Positions 48,448-59,828 of a stretch of 64,000 bases of DNA are shown in pieces. The notes under the pieces are model-generated. The model was not told the DNA's origin. It saw nothing but the letters and a program-made list of their open reading frames with translations, and ran no database searches. The translations under genes and the position numbers were made by a program. The DNA comes from Epiperipatus broadwayi. Taxonomy: Eukaryota; Onychophora; Udeonychophora; Euonychophora; Peripatidae. Within the stretch, counting starts at the first letter, position 1, and every line of letters starts with the position of its first letter. Where the stretch lies: the NCBI GenBank assembly GCA_028023455.1, contig JAQFVV010000013.1, positions 5,830,001 to 5,894,000 of the forward strand, in the 5' to 3' direction.

Positions 48448-50789
48448 TTACACCAAGCTGCAACATTACTAACCATAAATTAGATTAAGGTTGAATCTTA
48501 TTTATATTAAGTATATTTTCAATTTTTATAAATTTCAAGGTATCAAAATTCAAATATACACAGTTGTTAAATGTAATATTTTTTATAGTTATAAGCAGCT
48601 GTTTATATTGGAAAACTTTTGAAGAATGAATTAGGATTTGATTAAGATATATTTTATTGTTTGATTTTATTAGTTAATTATGTAACGGTCTGGAGAAAGC
48701 GAAGATAAGAGAAATGAGGGGAAGACATCTGACTGCGGTCGGACTTTGGATCTTCAGGTAGGATGCTGGTGACAACTCAATGAAGTACTTGACCTCCTAT
48801 AATTTCACCCACTTCCAATAGACTAGCTCAATGTTCGTTTATTAAATCTAGATGCAATTTGGGTCAGTTCATCCAAACCTCACCCCTCTTCCTGGTTCTA
48901 TTATGCCCCAGAGTTCAAACCTAGGGAGAATTCACCTTTGACTCTTTTAACAGGGATGCATCTATGCAGTCTGATAGCTATAGTACCTTTATATAAGTCA
49001 TAGCTAGGGAGATGTATTCACCCAAATCGGTTCTATCCTATAATGGTATGTGTGTGTAATATATATTTAAGATTATTGATTAATTAATGAATGTGGAGTT
49101 GGTTTAAATAAACTATAGAGACCAAATTGAGATTAACAAAGTCAACAACATTTAATTTACGCAAAAATAAATAAATCCAAAATATTTTACAATATATATA
49201 CAAAAAAATGTGATAGTGTGTGTCAATAGTGGATTTCTACCAAATCAATATTTAATAAATTCATGTTTCCTTACCCATTCATATACAAGACACTTATTAG
49301 ATATAAAGCTTTAAAAAATATAAAAACAAAATTGGTTTAGCACATATGAATCTGACTATCTAATTTAGATCTTTTTGACAATATTCAGATTAGTATCGTG
49401 GTTCGAATTCAGTTGTTGGTTTTTGATCTCTTTGAAGGTCCCCCTCTTCAAAAAATCTATACATAATCCCTATTATCATAGAATAGACCATTCTGTCAAG
49501 GAATTTAGTCATTTACACAGAAATAACAAACACTGTAAACAGTTGTTAATTAATGCATAATAAGATAACATAAATTCTGTCCTGTTTTAATGGTTGTATT
49601 TAATATATGAGAATCAAAGATCTTACCTCTCATTCCATGCTATGATGATGATCAAAGGTCACATCACTAAGAAAGAGGAGCGTTAACCTAAATTTTATTT
49701 ACAAAAAAGAAAATTCAACTGGACTTAATTGTTTTCCCCTCCTCTTTCTGCTTTCTCTTTAAATGAACTATTCCAAAAATCTAAATTACAGAAATCTATG
49801 CCTCTGAATGTGGGGAATGAAATAATAAAAAAAGTAAAATACAGAGATATTTAAAAAATTAAAATACGTATAAAAAAAAAAATTAAACTTCATCAAATCA
49901 ATTTAATTAGAGTTCATGAGTTGATAATGTCCTTCATGTATTATATATAGTCTATGCTTTATGAACAGTCCTCCTTGATTAATGTATCCACTGCTCATTG
50001 ACACTCCTATTTAGCACACTAAGAACAGCTCCACATCGGTCATTCCTTGGTCTTTATGCCAGTCTACATTCAAGAGTTTCATGTTGGACAAAATCTGCTT
50101 TTTATCAGGCTATTTATGAATAGGCAAATAAATATATTAAGCTTCCATGGTTAGGTTTCTGGTGGTATCCCACAACATAACACTTTAGACTAAGTGCATT
50201 GTATATCACTTTATCAGATATATAAACTTTTAAAATAATTGTTATTTATAACTAATGAATTTTTCACAGAAGACAAGTTATTCCATTCTTTTTTTTCATT
50301 CGTATTCAAATAGAATTGTTACTTTGTTCTTTTTTTTTTTTATAAGCTAAAACAATTTTCTGGTTTCATTGAACTGCACAAATTTATTTCTTCTCTTTTA
50401 TTACCATTATATCTTGAAATTATAGCAGTTCCATGTCAATTGTCACATCTGGAAAAGCGAATCTTTTTAGAACGAAATGTCCATTTTACAATATTCGAAA
50501 TTCTTTTCTGAAGATAATGATTTCCTTTAGCATATAAATAATTTCAAAGAAGAAGGAATTAAAGTTACATTCATTTTTATATTCAGCGTGGTTTCTGTTG
50601 TCTTGTATATATTGTAACGTTTTTCATGTTTTGATAGGCCTTAAATTACACCCTAGAATGCGTAAGTTAATCAAGCTATGAAGAAGAAAAATATTTTGCT
50701 CATATTTTTAAAAGCATAGCTATATTTCCCGATTAACTCGACTTAAGAATTATTACGATTTCAACTGCTGGCCAAATCAGTTTTTAATT

Positions 50790-50797
50790 TATAAAAG
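50790..50797 (+). promoter_or_regulatory. TATA-box-like motif in a possible LTR fragment
   Basis: TATAAAAG is followed about 25 bases downstream by a GC-richer segment (GTTGGACTCACTGATTC), an arrangement common in gypsy or BEL LTR promoters. No LTR partner was found. Confidence 0.2.
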
Positions 50798-51520
50798 AGG
50801 GCGCCAAAGTCGTTGGACTCACTGATTCTGCATCAAGCCCATCGTAACTTATAAAGCAATAATTACAAGATCGGGATTAAGATTTCCCGCCAATTTATTT
50901 TAAGAAAATATTCTTCTTGGACTTAATTAAGAAATATTGGCAAGGTAATTTATACACTACTCTAAAACTAAATAATAAAAATCTAACACTCAAAATTAAT
51001 GTAACTAACTAAAAAATTAGGCATGCACAATGAAAGTTTTTTTATATTAGTAGTAAAGATTTATTATAACACATTAAACGTTTCAACACCTATAATAATA
51101 AAATTATAATATTGGAAAGAAACACACGCATACTCAGGTAATTATTTTAACATTTGAATTCAAATATCTCACTTTGAAGTATTGGATAACTAATATCTTT
51201 TTTCTTTTTGTCTACGGTAACAGTTTATTATTTAAAATTTAGTTCACAAATCTTTTATATTGATAGAAATTATGGCCATTAACTTACTGGTAAGCTTCAA
51301 GTGTTTATATAGGTGATTGATCATCTTAGTAATCATGATTCCTTTCAATGGATAGTTGCAATACTGTTTTTTATGGTTTCATTTCTTTCATATCTCTGAT
51401 CCTTATTGAGGCAAGGTTAGATGAAGGTTTAAGTGACTTTTTCTGAGAGAAGATGTCGGCGAATGATCTGGTTCTACTCACATTTGGAGAATAGGTTTAG
51501 TTTAGATCTAAGTGGCAACA

Positions 51521-51617
51521 TTTTATTCTTAATTCAAAAATAAATGCTGCACATGTGAAATTTCCCAAAACGCAGGTGCAAAAATGATTCCTTCCCAACT
51601 TGTCCGATCCTTTTATA
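51521..51617 (-). promoter_or_regulatory. Possible minus-strand LTR promoter and poly(A) signal
   Basis: On the - strand TATAAAAGG (51609-51617) is followed about 85 bases later by AATAAAA (51521-51527), as in the U3-R region of an LTR. It lies downstream, in that orientation, of the integrase remnant at 53200-53760 and might be its 3' LTR. Confidence 0.25.
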
Positions 51618-53199
51618 CTCCAGATCATTTTGGGAAGTCCTGCACCTATTTTCTTTATCTTTTATTTTATTATTTTATAATCTTTCACATTTTTTTTTTT
51701 TTCAGCTACAAAGTTTTTTTTTTATGGATTATTTCCGCCCTCTTTACTTAGCATTAGAAAGGTGTTTCTGATCATAATATTTTACATTTGGAATTTCTTT
51801 TCGCTATCTGGATTAATTAATCTGTATGCAGTTTCCAATATCAACATTATTTTGATTAAATTACATAGATAAATAAGAAACAAAGATTAACTTTCATTGT
51901 ATGTTTTTTTTTTTTTTAAAAAAAATACTACTTGTAAAAAAATTAAATATCGTCTTTTAAATCATCTTTGCATTTTACTCTCTTTGAATTTTTTTTTTTT
52001 TTAAATATTACACCTATGCCAAATATATATTTGTACCATATATAAATAAACGGTACAATATTAACCTGTTCATTTTCTTTTTTATTGCTGCAGTTATTCA
52101 TTGTCGTGGCAGATTATCTTAGTGATAATCGATTTAAAAAAAAAAATTATACAATAGAAATATTATTTCATTCTCACATTGGGTTGTTTAGCAATCAAAA
52201 CTTGACATAGGTCATCACTGAGGTTAAGCAATTTCACTCTACGTCATTTTACTGTTTGGATAGTAACGTACAAGACAATAACGACAAGTTTATTACTGTT
52301 TATATATATATTTGTACTAATTCCATTTCTTTAAGTGTTTAAATCTTCCTTATTTTCATTAATCAAGATTTGTTTGTTAAAAAAAAAAAATTAGTTTCTG
52401 ACAATTTTATACTTTTATTATTTTTATGTAACAAAAAGTACATCACATATATTTATATAGTCCTAAATTGAATATAAATAGTGCATATATCTATACTTTA
52501 ACAAAACTTATAAATTAAGTTAAACTCAAATTTTAAAAAGGGCATACCTTAGTAATATGAGTAGTTATACATTGTTTTGGGTTAGATTGTGAGTCACCCT
52601 CACAACTCTTCTATTATTACAGGGTTAAAATTTTGTTATATAATCAAAATCTTAATTCTTATTGAGTGAATGCAAGCATTTAAAGCTGGCTACTTTTAAT
52701 ACTTTTCTTAAAAGGAAGAAAAAATTATGAAACCTACCCATCTATTTTCCTCCTATAATCCTATAATCACAATAGCATTACTTATAGTCTCCTCTCTTAT
52801 TGGTTCACATCATTCTAAAGCGAGATTTTAAACATGGGACTTTTTTTTAGTGGTTTTATGGTTTGAACTAAGCCAATAATGTTGTCTATTATAGATGGCA
52901 CAAGTTTATTTAGTAATCTCAATCCTGCTCCTTTTGAGGGTTTATTGAATTTTTGAGTATGAACTAAAATTTAGAGTATCCATTATTCTGTATGGATTAA
53001 CTCAAAAATTTGTTGGTTCCAAGGTATCTTAATGAAGTTTCTAAACATTCACTAGAGTATATCTTCATAAAATAAAATAAAAATTACTGACCCTAATTAT
53101 GCATGTTTTTTTGTTTACTCACCTTTTTTTTTTCATACTCTACTTATCATTCCTCTTTAGCTCTTTAGTTATACATTAGTTGAAAGTGGCAATCATGTG

Positions 53200-53760
53200 T
53201 TTATTTGGATTGATCAAACTACGGCTTCAAAATCCTAGTATTGTAAGTACTTTTAATCTCACTCTCACATTTATCCAAAATGCATTGGGACTTGCTTGTC
53301 TAGCAGTAGTAAATGGTTTTTCATATTGATGGAAAAACTTTTGGTATTTATTGTCCTGGGGTCTACTCATATGAGGAATTTTGATAAGTTTTAAAAACTT
53401 GGATTTCCTATTTTGAAAATGTGTGGTCTTTCCTTCACATTTTTGTTTCTTTGCTCAGCCCTATTCTTAAGTTGGTTATATGCTTTTTGTCTATCTCTTT
53501 CTACATTTATATTAGTGTGTATAGCTATAGGTTTGTATTTTCTAATGTCAGTATAGGTTGATTAAAGTGCATTCTAATAGGCATGACTACAGTTGATTCA
53601 TTTACATTCCAATTGATGTAATTGACCACATGCTTCCATTGCTTTATCCAGCCTTTATGCTCATCCTCTAGGGAAGTCCAAAACAATTGTTCGAATTTCT
53701 GCATGACACGTTCGCAAGGGTTGGACTGTGGATTTTTAATGGATGTGAGCACATGTCTAA
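53200..53760 (-). pseudogene. LTR-retrotransposon integrase remnant
   Basis: The open block 53752-53525 reads LTSIKNPQSNPCERVMQKFE, then HKGWIKQW, NYINWNVNESTV and PIRMHFNQP. The PQSNPCERV part contains the last acidic residue of the integrase DDE core. The rest matches the usual core-to-C-terminal wording (W..yl, hesT, P..l.fg.rP). Downstream in the same direction, RDRQKAYNQLKNRAEQRNKN and FKIGN-like pieces continue into the C-terminal domain before stops. Everything upstream of the glutamate is missing. It probably belonged to a gypsy-type element different from that at 1772-6252. Confidence 0.7.
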
Positions 53761-55137
53761 TTTGATATTAATAAAGGAGTTCAAATATTTATTTTAGATA
53801 TTATTAAATTATATGTATCTATGTGTTTAGATAATAAAGAATTATACTATGGCCATTTTGAAAATTGCATATTTAAAATGGAAGATGGTAGGCATATTGA
53901 TTTATTCATCTTAACTATTATTTGTAGCAATATTTTGTTACACTATGAGAAAAAAATTGTGAAAGTTTTTTTGAAATGGTATTAAAGGTTATTTTAAATT
54001 TATGGATAATGTGTTTATTGTTGGAGATCTAGTTTCATCTTAATATCTTGTAGATAAATGAAATTAAAGGTTTAATTTTGAGGATAATTTAATATATTGT
54101 AACTGCAGTTTTTAAAGGCAAATAATAAAATTGAAAATGAGATGATAAGAAAACTGTTAGTAATTAGATTTGTTGATTTTTTTTCAACAGTTTTTGTTAT
54201 TCATTAATTGGTTGGATTTAGACAATTTTTATTTAAGAATAAAATATTAATTTTCTCTTTGTGATTCTTAAGATGGCTCATGGTGGTACTTGTTCATCAT
54301 AGACTATGTAGCGCAAGACATTTTTTAATGTTTTGTTATCACTGTAAGTAATTGAAGTTCATGATTTTACTCTTTTACTCAAGTAAAATCTAATATAATC
54401 TAGTTATAATTTTGGTCAATAGATAAAACCTTTTATATTGTAAAAAAATGCATTTGCATGTGGTAAATAAAAATGAATGTAACTGCAGTATATGACTTTA
54501 ATGGATTTAAGATGAAAATGAACCTAAAAAGATAGAGTTTTTTTTATTTAAAATGTTATATATATATATGATATTTACATGGATGAAAGAACAAACAGGT
54601 GTAACTACATCATTGAAAAATTTAAGAGACTGAAATGGAGCTGGGTTTAACACATTGCTGGAAGAAATGATGATTGTCAATTGAAATTTTAAATGGGATT
54701 CCAAGAGATTGTAAAAGACCTTGGAAGAGATACCATGTGAGATAGATGGATGAAATAAGGAAGTGTGCTGAGATGATATGAAGAGAAGCTAGAGATCAGA
54801 GCAACTGGATTAAACAATTTATATGTTTAAATTTAAAATGTCTTTTGCATTTAATTTGGAATGGAAAGCTTGCAGTCATTGCATTATTTATCTGGGGTGT
54901 GTGTGTGTGTGTGTGTTAATCTATAATATTTAAAACATTTATTATTTTTAAAATTATTTTTTTATTATTTGTATGTATATAAATTATGATGGAATATTTT
55001 TATTTTTGTATAATCACACATATATGAATTATTTTCTTGATGGTCCATATTTTTTGAAAAGTTCTATTTAAATAAAATGGAGAGAAAAAAGTTCATATTG
55101 AAAGAATTATAGTGATCAATTATCTAATATTGAAATA

Positions 55138-56393
55138 CAGGGTGTCCAAAAAAAAAGTATACACAGTTTGAATGATTATAACTTCAGTTTTTATTCACAT
55201 ATAATTAATATTTAAATTTCAAAAGAACCTACATATAATTATACATTTTCCTCCTACCGCAGATGTTTAAAATTATTACCGTTCTGGCCAATACATAATA
55301 TTGGACTATTGATTCACAAAGTTTAACAAACATTTCATTTGGGTTGTGTCACATTCTTGTTCAATTGCAGCTTTTAATTCTTCCAGTGTTGTCGGTTTTC
55401 TGACATAGACTTTATCTTTAAGGTATCGCCATAAGAAAAAGTCCATGGTGTCAGGTTTGGGGAATGGCAAGGTATTCTATGGGACCTCTTCATCCAAGCC
55501 ATCTGTTTGGAAGGTTCACATCAAGATCTGCTCTTAATCACAATGATAGTGTGGAGGTGCTACATCCTGTTGGAAAAAAAATTCACCATTTTCGCTAAAG
55601 TGCTTCAGAATGCGTGGTAAAACAAGTTCTTGCAGTAAATTTAAGTAATTGGCACTAGTTATTGTACTGTCAAAAAAGAATGGTCCAATTAATTTTTTGC
55701 TTGAAATCTGCACCATACTGAAACTCCTGGTAAATTTGTATGGTGTTCCTGTGTAACATGTGGATTTACAGTTACCCAGTAAGTGCAATTATGTTGATTA
55801 ATTGTGCCATTTAATTTGAATGTAGCTTCATCGCTCCAAACAATCTTATCCGAAAACTATGCATCCTGTTGACATTTTTCCAAGTACCATTTGCACAATT
55901 ATTATCTTTGATCCGGATCATCTTCTTTGATAGCATGTACCATTGTTGGAATGTAACTTTTACATTTACAATATCTTAAAATGCAATGGACACTTGATTT
56001 GCTGATGCAGTCATGACTTGATTGTCTTACAGATTTTTTGGATGTTTCGCAATAACTTTCCAGTACTCTTTCTTGGTTGGTGAAGCTCGTTGATGTCTTG
56101 GTCTTCCAGAACGTTGTCTATGAACATTCTGAACAGTTCCATCTGTTTCAAACTTACCTTTAATCCAATTAATTGTAAGTCACTTAGGTGGATCTGCCTG
56201 AAACACCCTGTGATAGTCTTTGTACTTCTGTTACATGTTCATACTTCCAATAGCATTTTAAAATAAATTTTTCTGTTTTCAAAAGTTAATCTTGGTCCAT
56301 TCATTATTTCCAATTAATTACACTCTGGAAAGAAAGAAAAATAAGAAAATTAAGAACTGTTAAACATTGTATGCATTTTTTTGGGACAACCTG
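55138..56393 (-). mobile_element. mariner-like DNA transposon, full length with TA duplications
   Basis: Inverted ends CAGGGTGTCCAAAAAAAAAG (left) and, reverse complemented, CAGGTTGTCCCAAAAAAATG (right) are flanked by TA at 55136-55137 and 56394-56395. TA target duplication is universal in the Tc1/mariner group. The 1256-bp length and single minus-strand transposase fit. The ends are complete, but the transposase is broken. Confidence 0.92.
55400..56310 (-). pseudogene. mariner-like transposase, frameshifted
   Basis: Starts near MNGPRLTFEN (about 56305). It passes a helix-turn-helix region with KSVRQSSHDCISKSSVHCIL (about 55975-56035) and then the DDD catalytic region. The first Asp is in WSDEATF (55830-55832). 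The second is in [11 protein letters not shown] (55564-55566), within the open block 55788-55534 that also has [11 protein letters not shown]. The third is in PDTMDFFLW (about 55441-55452). FFLWRYLKDKVYV follows. At least two frame changes and a stop separate these blocks. All three acidic positions are still encoded, so the inactivation is by frame disruption. The FFLW(R/G)YLKDKV wording marks a mariner-like subgroup widespread in invertebrates. Confidence 0.85.
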
Positions 56394-57164
56394 TATATGC
56401 TAAGAAATTATTAAACATTGGACATAAAAGAAAAAGTAATTTGAATATAAGTAAAAATAATTATATAGAGCTTGGAGGGGAAAAAAGATAAAGAGAAAAC
56501 ATATAATTAAGGGTGTTTGTCAAATGATTTTAGTAGTTTTTTTTTATATTTTAATATAGCATTTAATTTGTATCAAATACTGGAAAACTAATTACATTCT
56601 TCCTAATGCACTTTTCATAATGCTTTATTTAACTTTCAATAACTCTGACTTTAAAAAAAGAAACATTATAAATTTACAATAATTTCATTTTTTTTATAAA
56701 TCACATCCGATCCTATACATATATATGGTATTTTTAAAAAATTTTTTTATCTGAATTTTAATTCATTGTTTGATATGAGGATTATTAATGGTTGGAATTG
56801 CCGAATGATATCTTACGTAACTTCAATATATGATGCATTCTTTTGATAAAACCTCTATGCGATATTTTGTTTATTTCCTAATTTAGTATGAATGCTTTCT
56901 AGAAGAGACAGTAATTTGTGATTTGTTCTCCTCTGTATACTTAGGAAACTAATGAGTTATTAAATTCATCAAAAATGGGAAATTACTCATAATTTTAAAA
57001 AAGAAAAACTTGCATGTTTACTTTTGGTATAATTAGTGACATAGAGTTGAATTCTAATAGATAAATGTCAAAAGTCATGTTGAAATTGGAATAATGATTT
57101 TGACTTATTTCATTTTATTGTGTCTTTGAGAATAAGTTTGCAATTCATTTTTATTTTAAAAATA

Positions 57165-57876
57165 ATAATAACAATAATAGTAATAAATAAAGTACATTAA
57201 AATTTAGTATACTTTTTTAAATATCGATAAAAGAAATTCCAAACATCTCGAATTTTAAAAATAGTATTTATTAAATAACACTGTTTATTCATACATCTTA
57301 ATTAATAACTGATATGTTGTATTTTGCAGTAATGAATTTATATGTATGTATGTATATGATTGAAGTTTTTTTTTTTTTTTTAAAAAAAGTCTATTTATTA
57401 TAACAATAATCACTCAACAAAATCTATGAAAATGTAGACTTCGAGCATGTTGGCAACAACTATAAGAAAACTCTATGTCAAAAAAAAAAAATAAAAAAGA
57501 GGAAAGTTTTTCTTTTTAGTTTGTATTCATATATATTCTTCTTTTATCATTTCCAAAAAGAAATCTATATGATTAACCAATATTTTACTATAAAAGAAAA
57601 TGTTAAAAACAAAGTTGACATCTGTCTTTAAAAACTATAAAACATTAATGGAGGTGTGAACAATAACTAATATGGCTCCCATTGAATTCGAAGGATTTAT
57701 TCTTATTTTCACTAAAATTCTGTAAATGTCCATCTAAATTTAAAGCAAGTATATATGCAAATACCTTGGATACAGCTCCAATATTTATAAATAAAATTAA
57801 TAATGCTATTATGGATACCAAAACATAATATCGATGTACTACTGAAGGAATTATTGAATGTAACTGAAAAATGTTG
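57165..57876. repeat. Tandem unit U1 (about 0.7-0.8 kb)
   Basis: Shares landmarks with U2 and U3: CCAAACATCTCGAATTTT (57239), ATATTTTACTATAAAAGAAAA (about 57580), CAAAGTTGACATCTGTC (about 57612) and ATACCTTGGATACAGC (about 57760). It runs directly into U2. No coding sequence is conserved between units. Confidence 0.8.
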
Positions 57877-58168
57877 ATTTGTATGTTTATTTGATATATC
57901 TACTGCATATTTGTTGGAAGCAATTTATTTTTATTCTCCAAAAAAAAAAATATTAGTAATAAATAAAGCAAACAGGAAGTATATTAAGAATTAGTATATT
58001 CTTTTAAATACCATTAAAAGAGATCCAAACATCTAGAATTTTGAAAACAGTATATATTAAATAACAGTGTTTAACCAATATTTTACTATAAAAGAAAACG
58101 CAATGTATGAATTCATAAAATTTTTAATTAAGGATTTACATAGCATGGATTATTAAAAAACAAAGTTG
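57877..58168. repeat. Tandem unit U2, truncated
   Basis: Begins TTTATTTGATATATCTACTG and is nearly identical to 62519-62788 in U3. It breaks off after CAAAGTTGAC, where a fragment of the 2.8 kb element begins. Confidence 0.85.
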
Positions 58169-58315
58169 ACCCAGCTCTAGGCTCTTTCCTGACAGTTCAT
58201 GTCTTCTAAATTGTGGCCTGGATGTGAGGCGAGTGCAGCATGCAACTGATGGCAACAGGAACTCTTCAGCATTGCAAGATTTTGGCAATTTAACTCTCCT
58301 TCGAACTGACTGTGG
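58169..58315 (+). repeat. Fragment of the 2.8 kb element, duplicated beside copy B
   Basis: From CAGCTCTAGGCTCTTTCCTG to GACTGTGGCTC it closely matches 61303-61449 inside copy B, with a more diverged match in copy A near 17340-17460. It directly abuts the left end of copy B. It is either the tail of a truncated neighbour or the result of a rearrangement. Confidence 0.85.
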
Positions 58316-58679
58316 CTCCTGTACCGGGCATACCCTCAACCCCCATTTAACTTTTAGTGTACATATCAGGCATGAAATGACAGTAGCTCTTAGGGTGAGA
58401 TATAAATACTAATTTTAATAAAAATATACATTCAATAATCAAATTTATAATAACAGATTCATTTATGTAATAAATTGTTTTTCTCTTCACCAGTAAAAAT
58501 TGTAATTATAAATGTGCGACTTTTTTCACATACATTAGTGAAGCTATAATTATACTATAATGTGTAATATGTCTGCTTAGCATCCTCGAGATTTAATGTT
58601 CAAACCTCATACTCATAGCTTTACAAATGAAAACTGTTGTGATTTATTGTACACATATGCAAATGAGTTTGAATTTTAA

Positions 58680-59084
58680 TTAGTTAGTCCATTGTTTGGA
58701 GAGAGCAAAGCATGCCTCTCTTCTATTAATGGCACTGAGATCATTTGCTATGTAAAAACTCTTCTCTGTGCAAATTATTTGGGCAGAACTGGGTTCGAAT
58801 ACATGGCCTGTAGCTGCTTGGTGGTCCCAGAAGACTGATGTTCCTTCATTTTTATTTTTAACCCTGTTGTATGCATACTTGTATTGGTAAATTCTTGTAT
58901 TGAAGTTAGCCCGAGTCTCACCGTAGTAAGATGCCTGGCAGCCTAATTGAGGGCATGCCATTTTATAGACCACATGAGGGGCTTGATCTTTTTTTATTTT
59001 ATCTTTGGAATCATTTATTAGTCGGTTAGTGCTGGCAGATATTCTGAAGCTAAATTTGAAATTGTTTGATAATTTTTTTTGCAA
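58680..59084 (-). pseudogene. Penelope-like C-terminal GIY-YIG-like domain, left arm
   Basis: 134 codons without a stop: linker RISASTNRLINDSKDKIK, then YKMACPQLGCQASYYGETRA, with the GIY-YIG-type YYGET and a Cys pair, and SVFWDHQAATGHVFE with the conserved His. It ends FALSKQWTN. Compared with the right arm, 27 bases are missing, an in-frame loss of nine codons just before FYIAN. The RT is absent, so it is a 5'-truncated copy. Confidence 0.8.
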
Positions 59085-59235
59085 TATTTGAAGTTACATC
59101 CCCCAACACATATAAATGGGCAAGTATGAATGCTTTCCTATTCAGAAATCACCATTTATATAAATATATAGCGGATAGGAAAAACAACATCGACAAATAT
59201 ATAAAGGAAATGACTAAATAGGCTTTAAATCCAAT

Positions 59236-59828
59236 ATGATCAATCAGAGAATAAAAACATTTTATAGAAAACTCAGAAATAAACAGTCTAAAGATAATGT
59301 GAAATACTTAACAATTTTTTTTATACTTAATGTAACTTCAAATATTGCAAAAAAATTCTCTAGCAATTTCAAATTTAGCTTCAGAACATCTCCCAGCACT
59401 AACCGACTAATAAATAATTCACTATAAACTCATCAACACTCCTTTAACACTTTAAGCAAATAATAAATAATTCCAAAGATAAAATAGAAAAAGATCAAGC
59501 CCCTCATGTGGTTTATAAAATGGCATGCCCTTAATTAGGCTGCCAGGCATCTTACTATGGTGAGATTCGAGCTAACCTCAATGCAAGAATTTACCAACAC
59601 AGGTATGCATACAACAGGGTTAAAAATAAAAATGAAGGAACATCAGTCTTTTGGGACCACCAAGCAGCTACAGGACATGTATTCGAACCCAGTTCTGCCC
59701 AAATAATTTGCGCAGAGAAGAGTGATGCCAAAAGAAAAGTCAAAGAAGCTTTTTACATAGCAAATGATCTCAGTGCCATTAATAGAAGAGAGGCATGCTT
59801 TGCTCTCTCCAAACAATGGACTAACTAA
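59236..59828 (+). pseudogene. Penelope-like C-terminal GIY-YIG-like domain, right arm
   Basis: The same protein end in the opposite direction, with more linker (NQRIKTFYRKLRNKQ). It has a 53-bp insertion near 59416-59468, bounded by the repeated word AATAAATAATTC, that shifts the frame, and a CAA to TAA stop in the CPQLGC segment near 59532. The nine codons missing from the left arm are present here (about 59722-59748). The lesions differ from those of the left arm. Confidence 0.8.

Noticed and set aside
58585-58625. tRNA B-box-like GTTCAAACCTC
   Set aside because: It is part of the Penelope-like foldback arm, repeated inverted near 59900, with no A box at the right distance.
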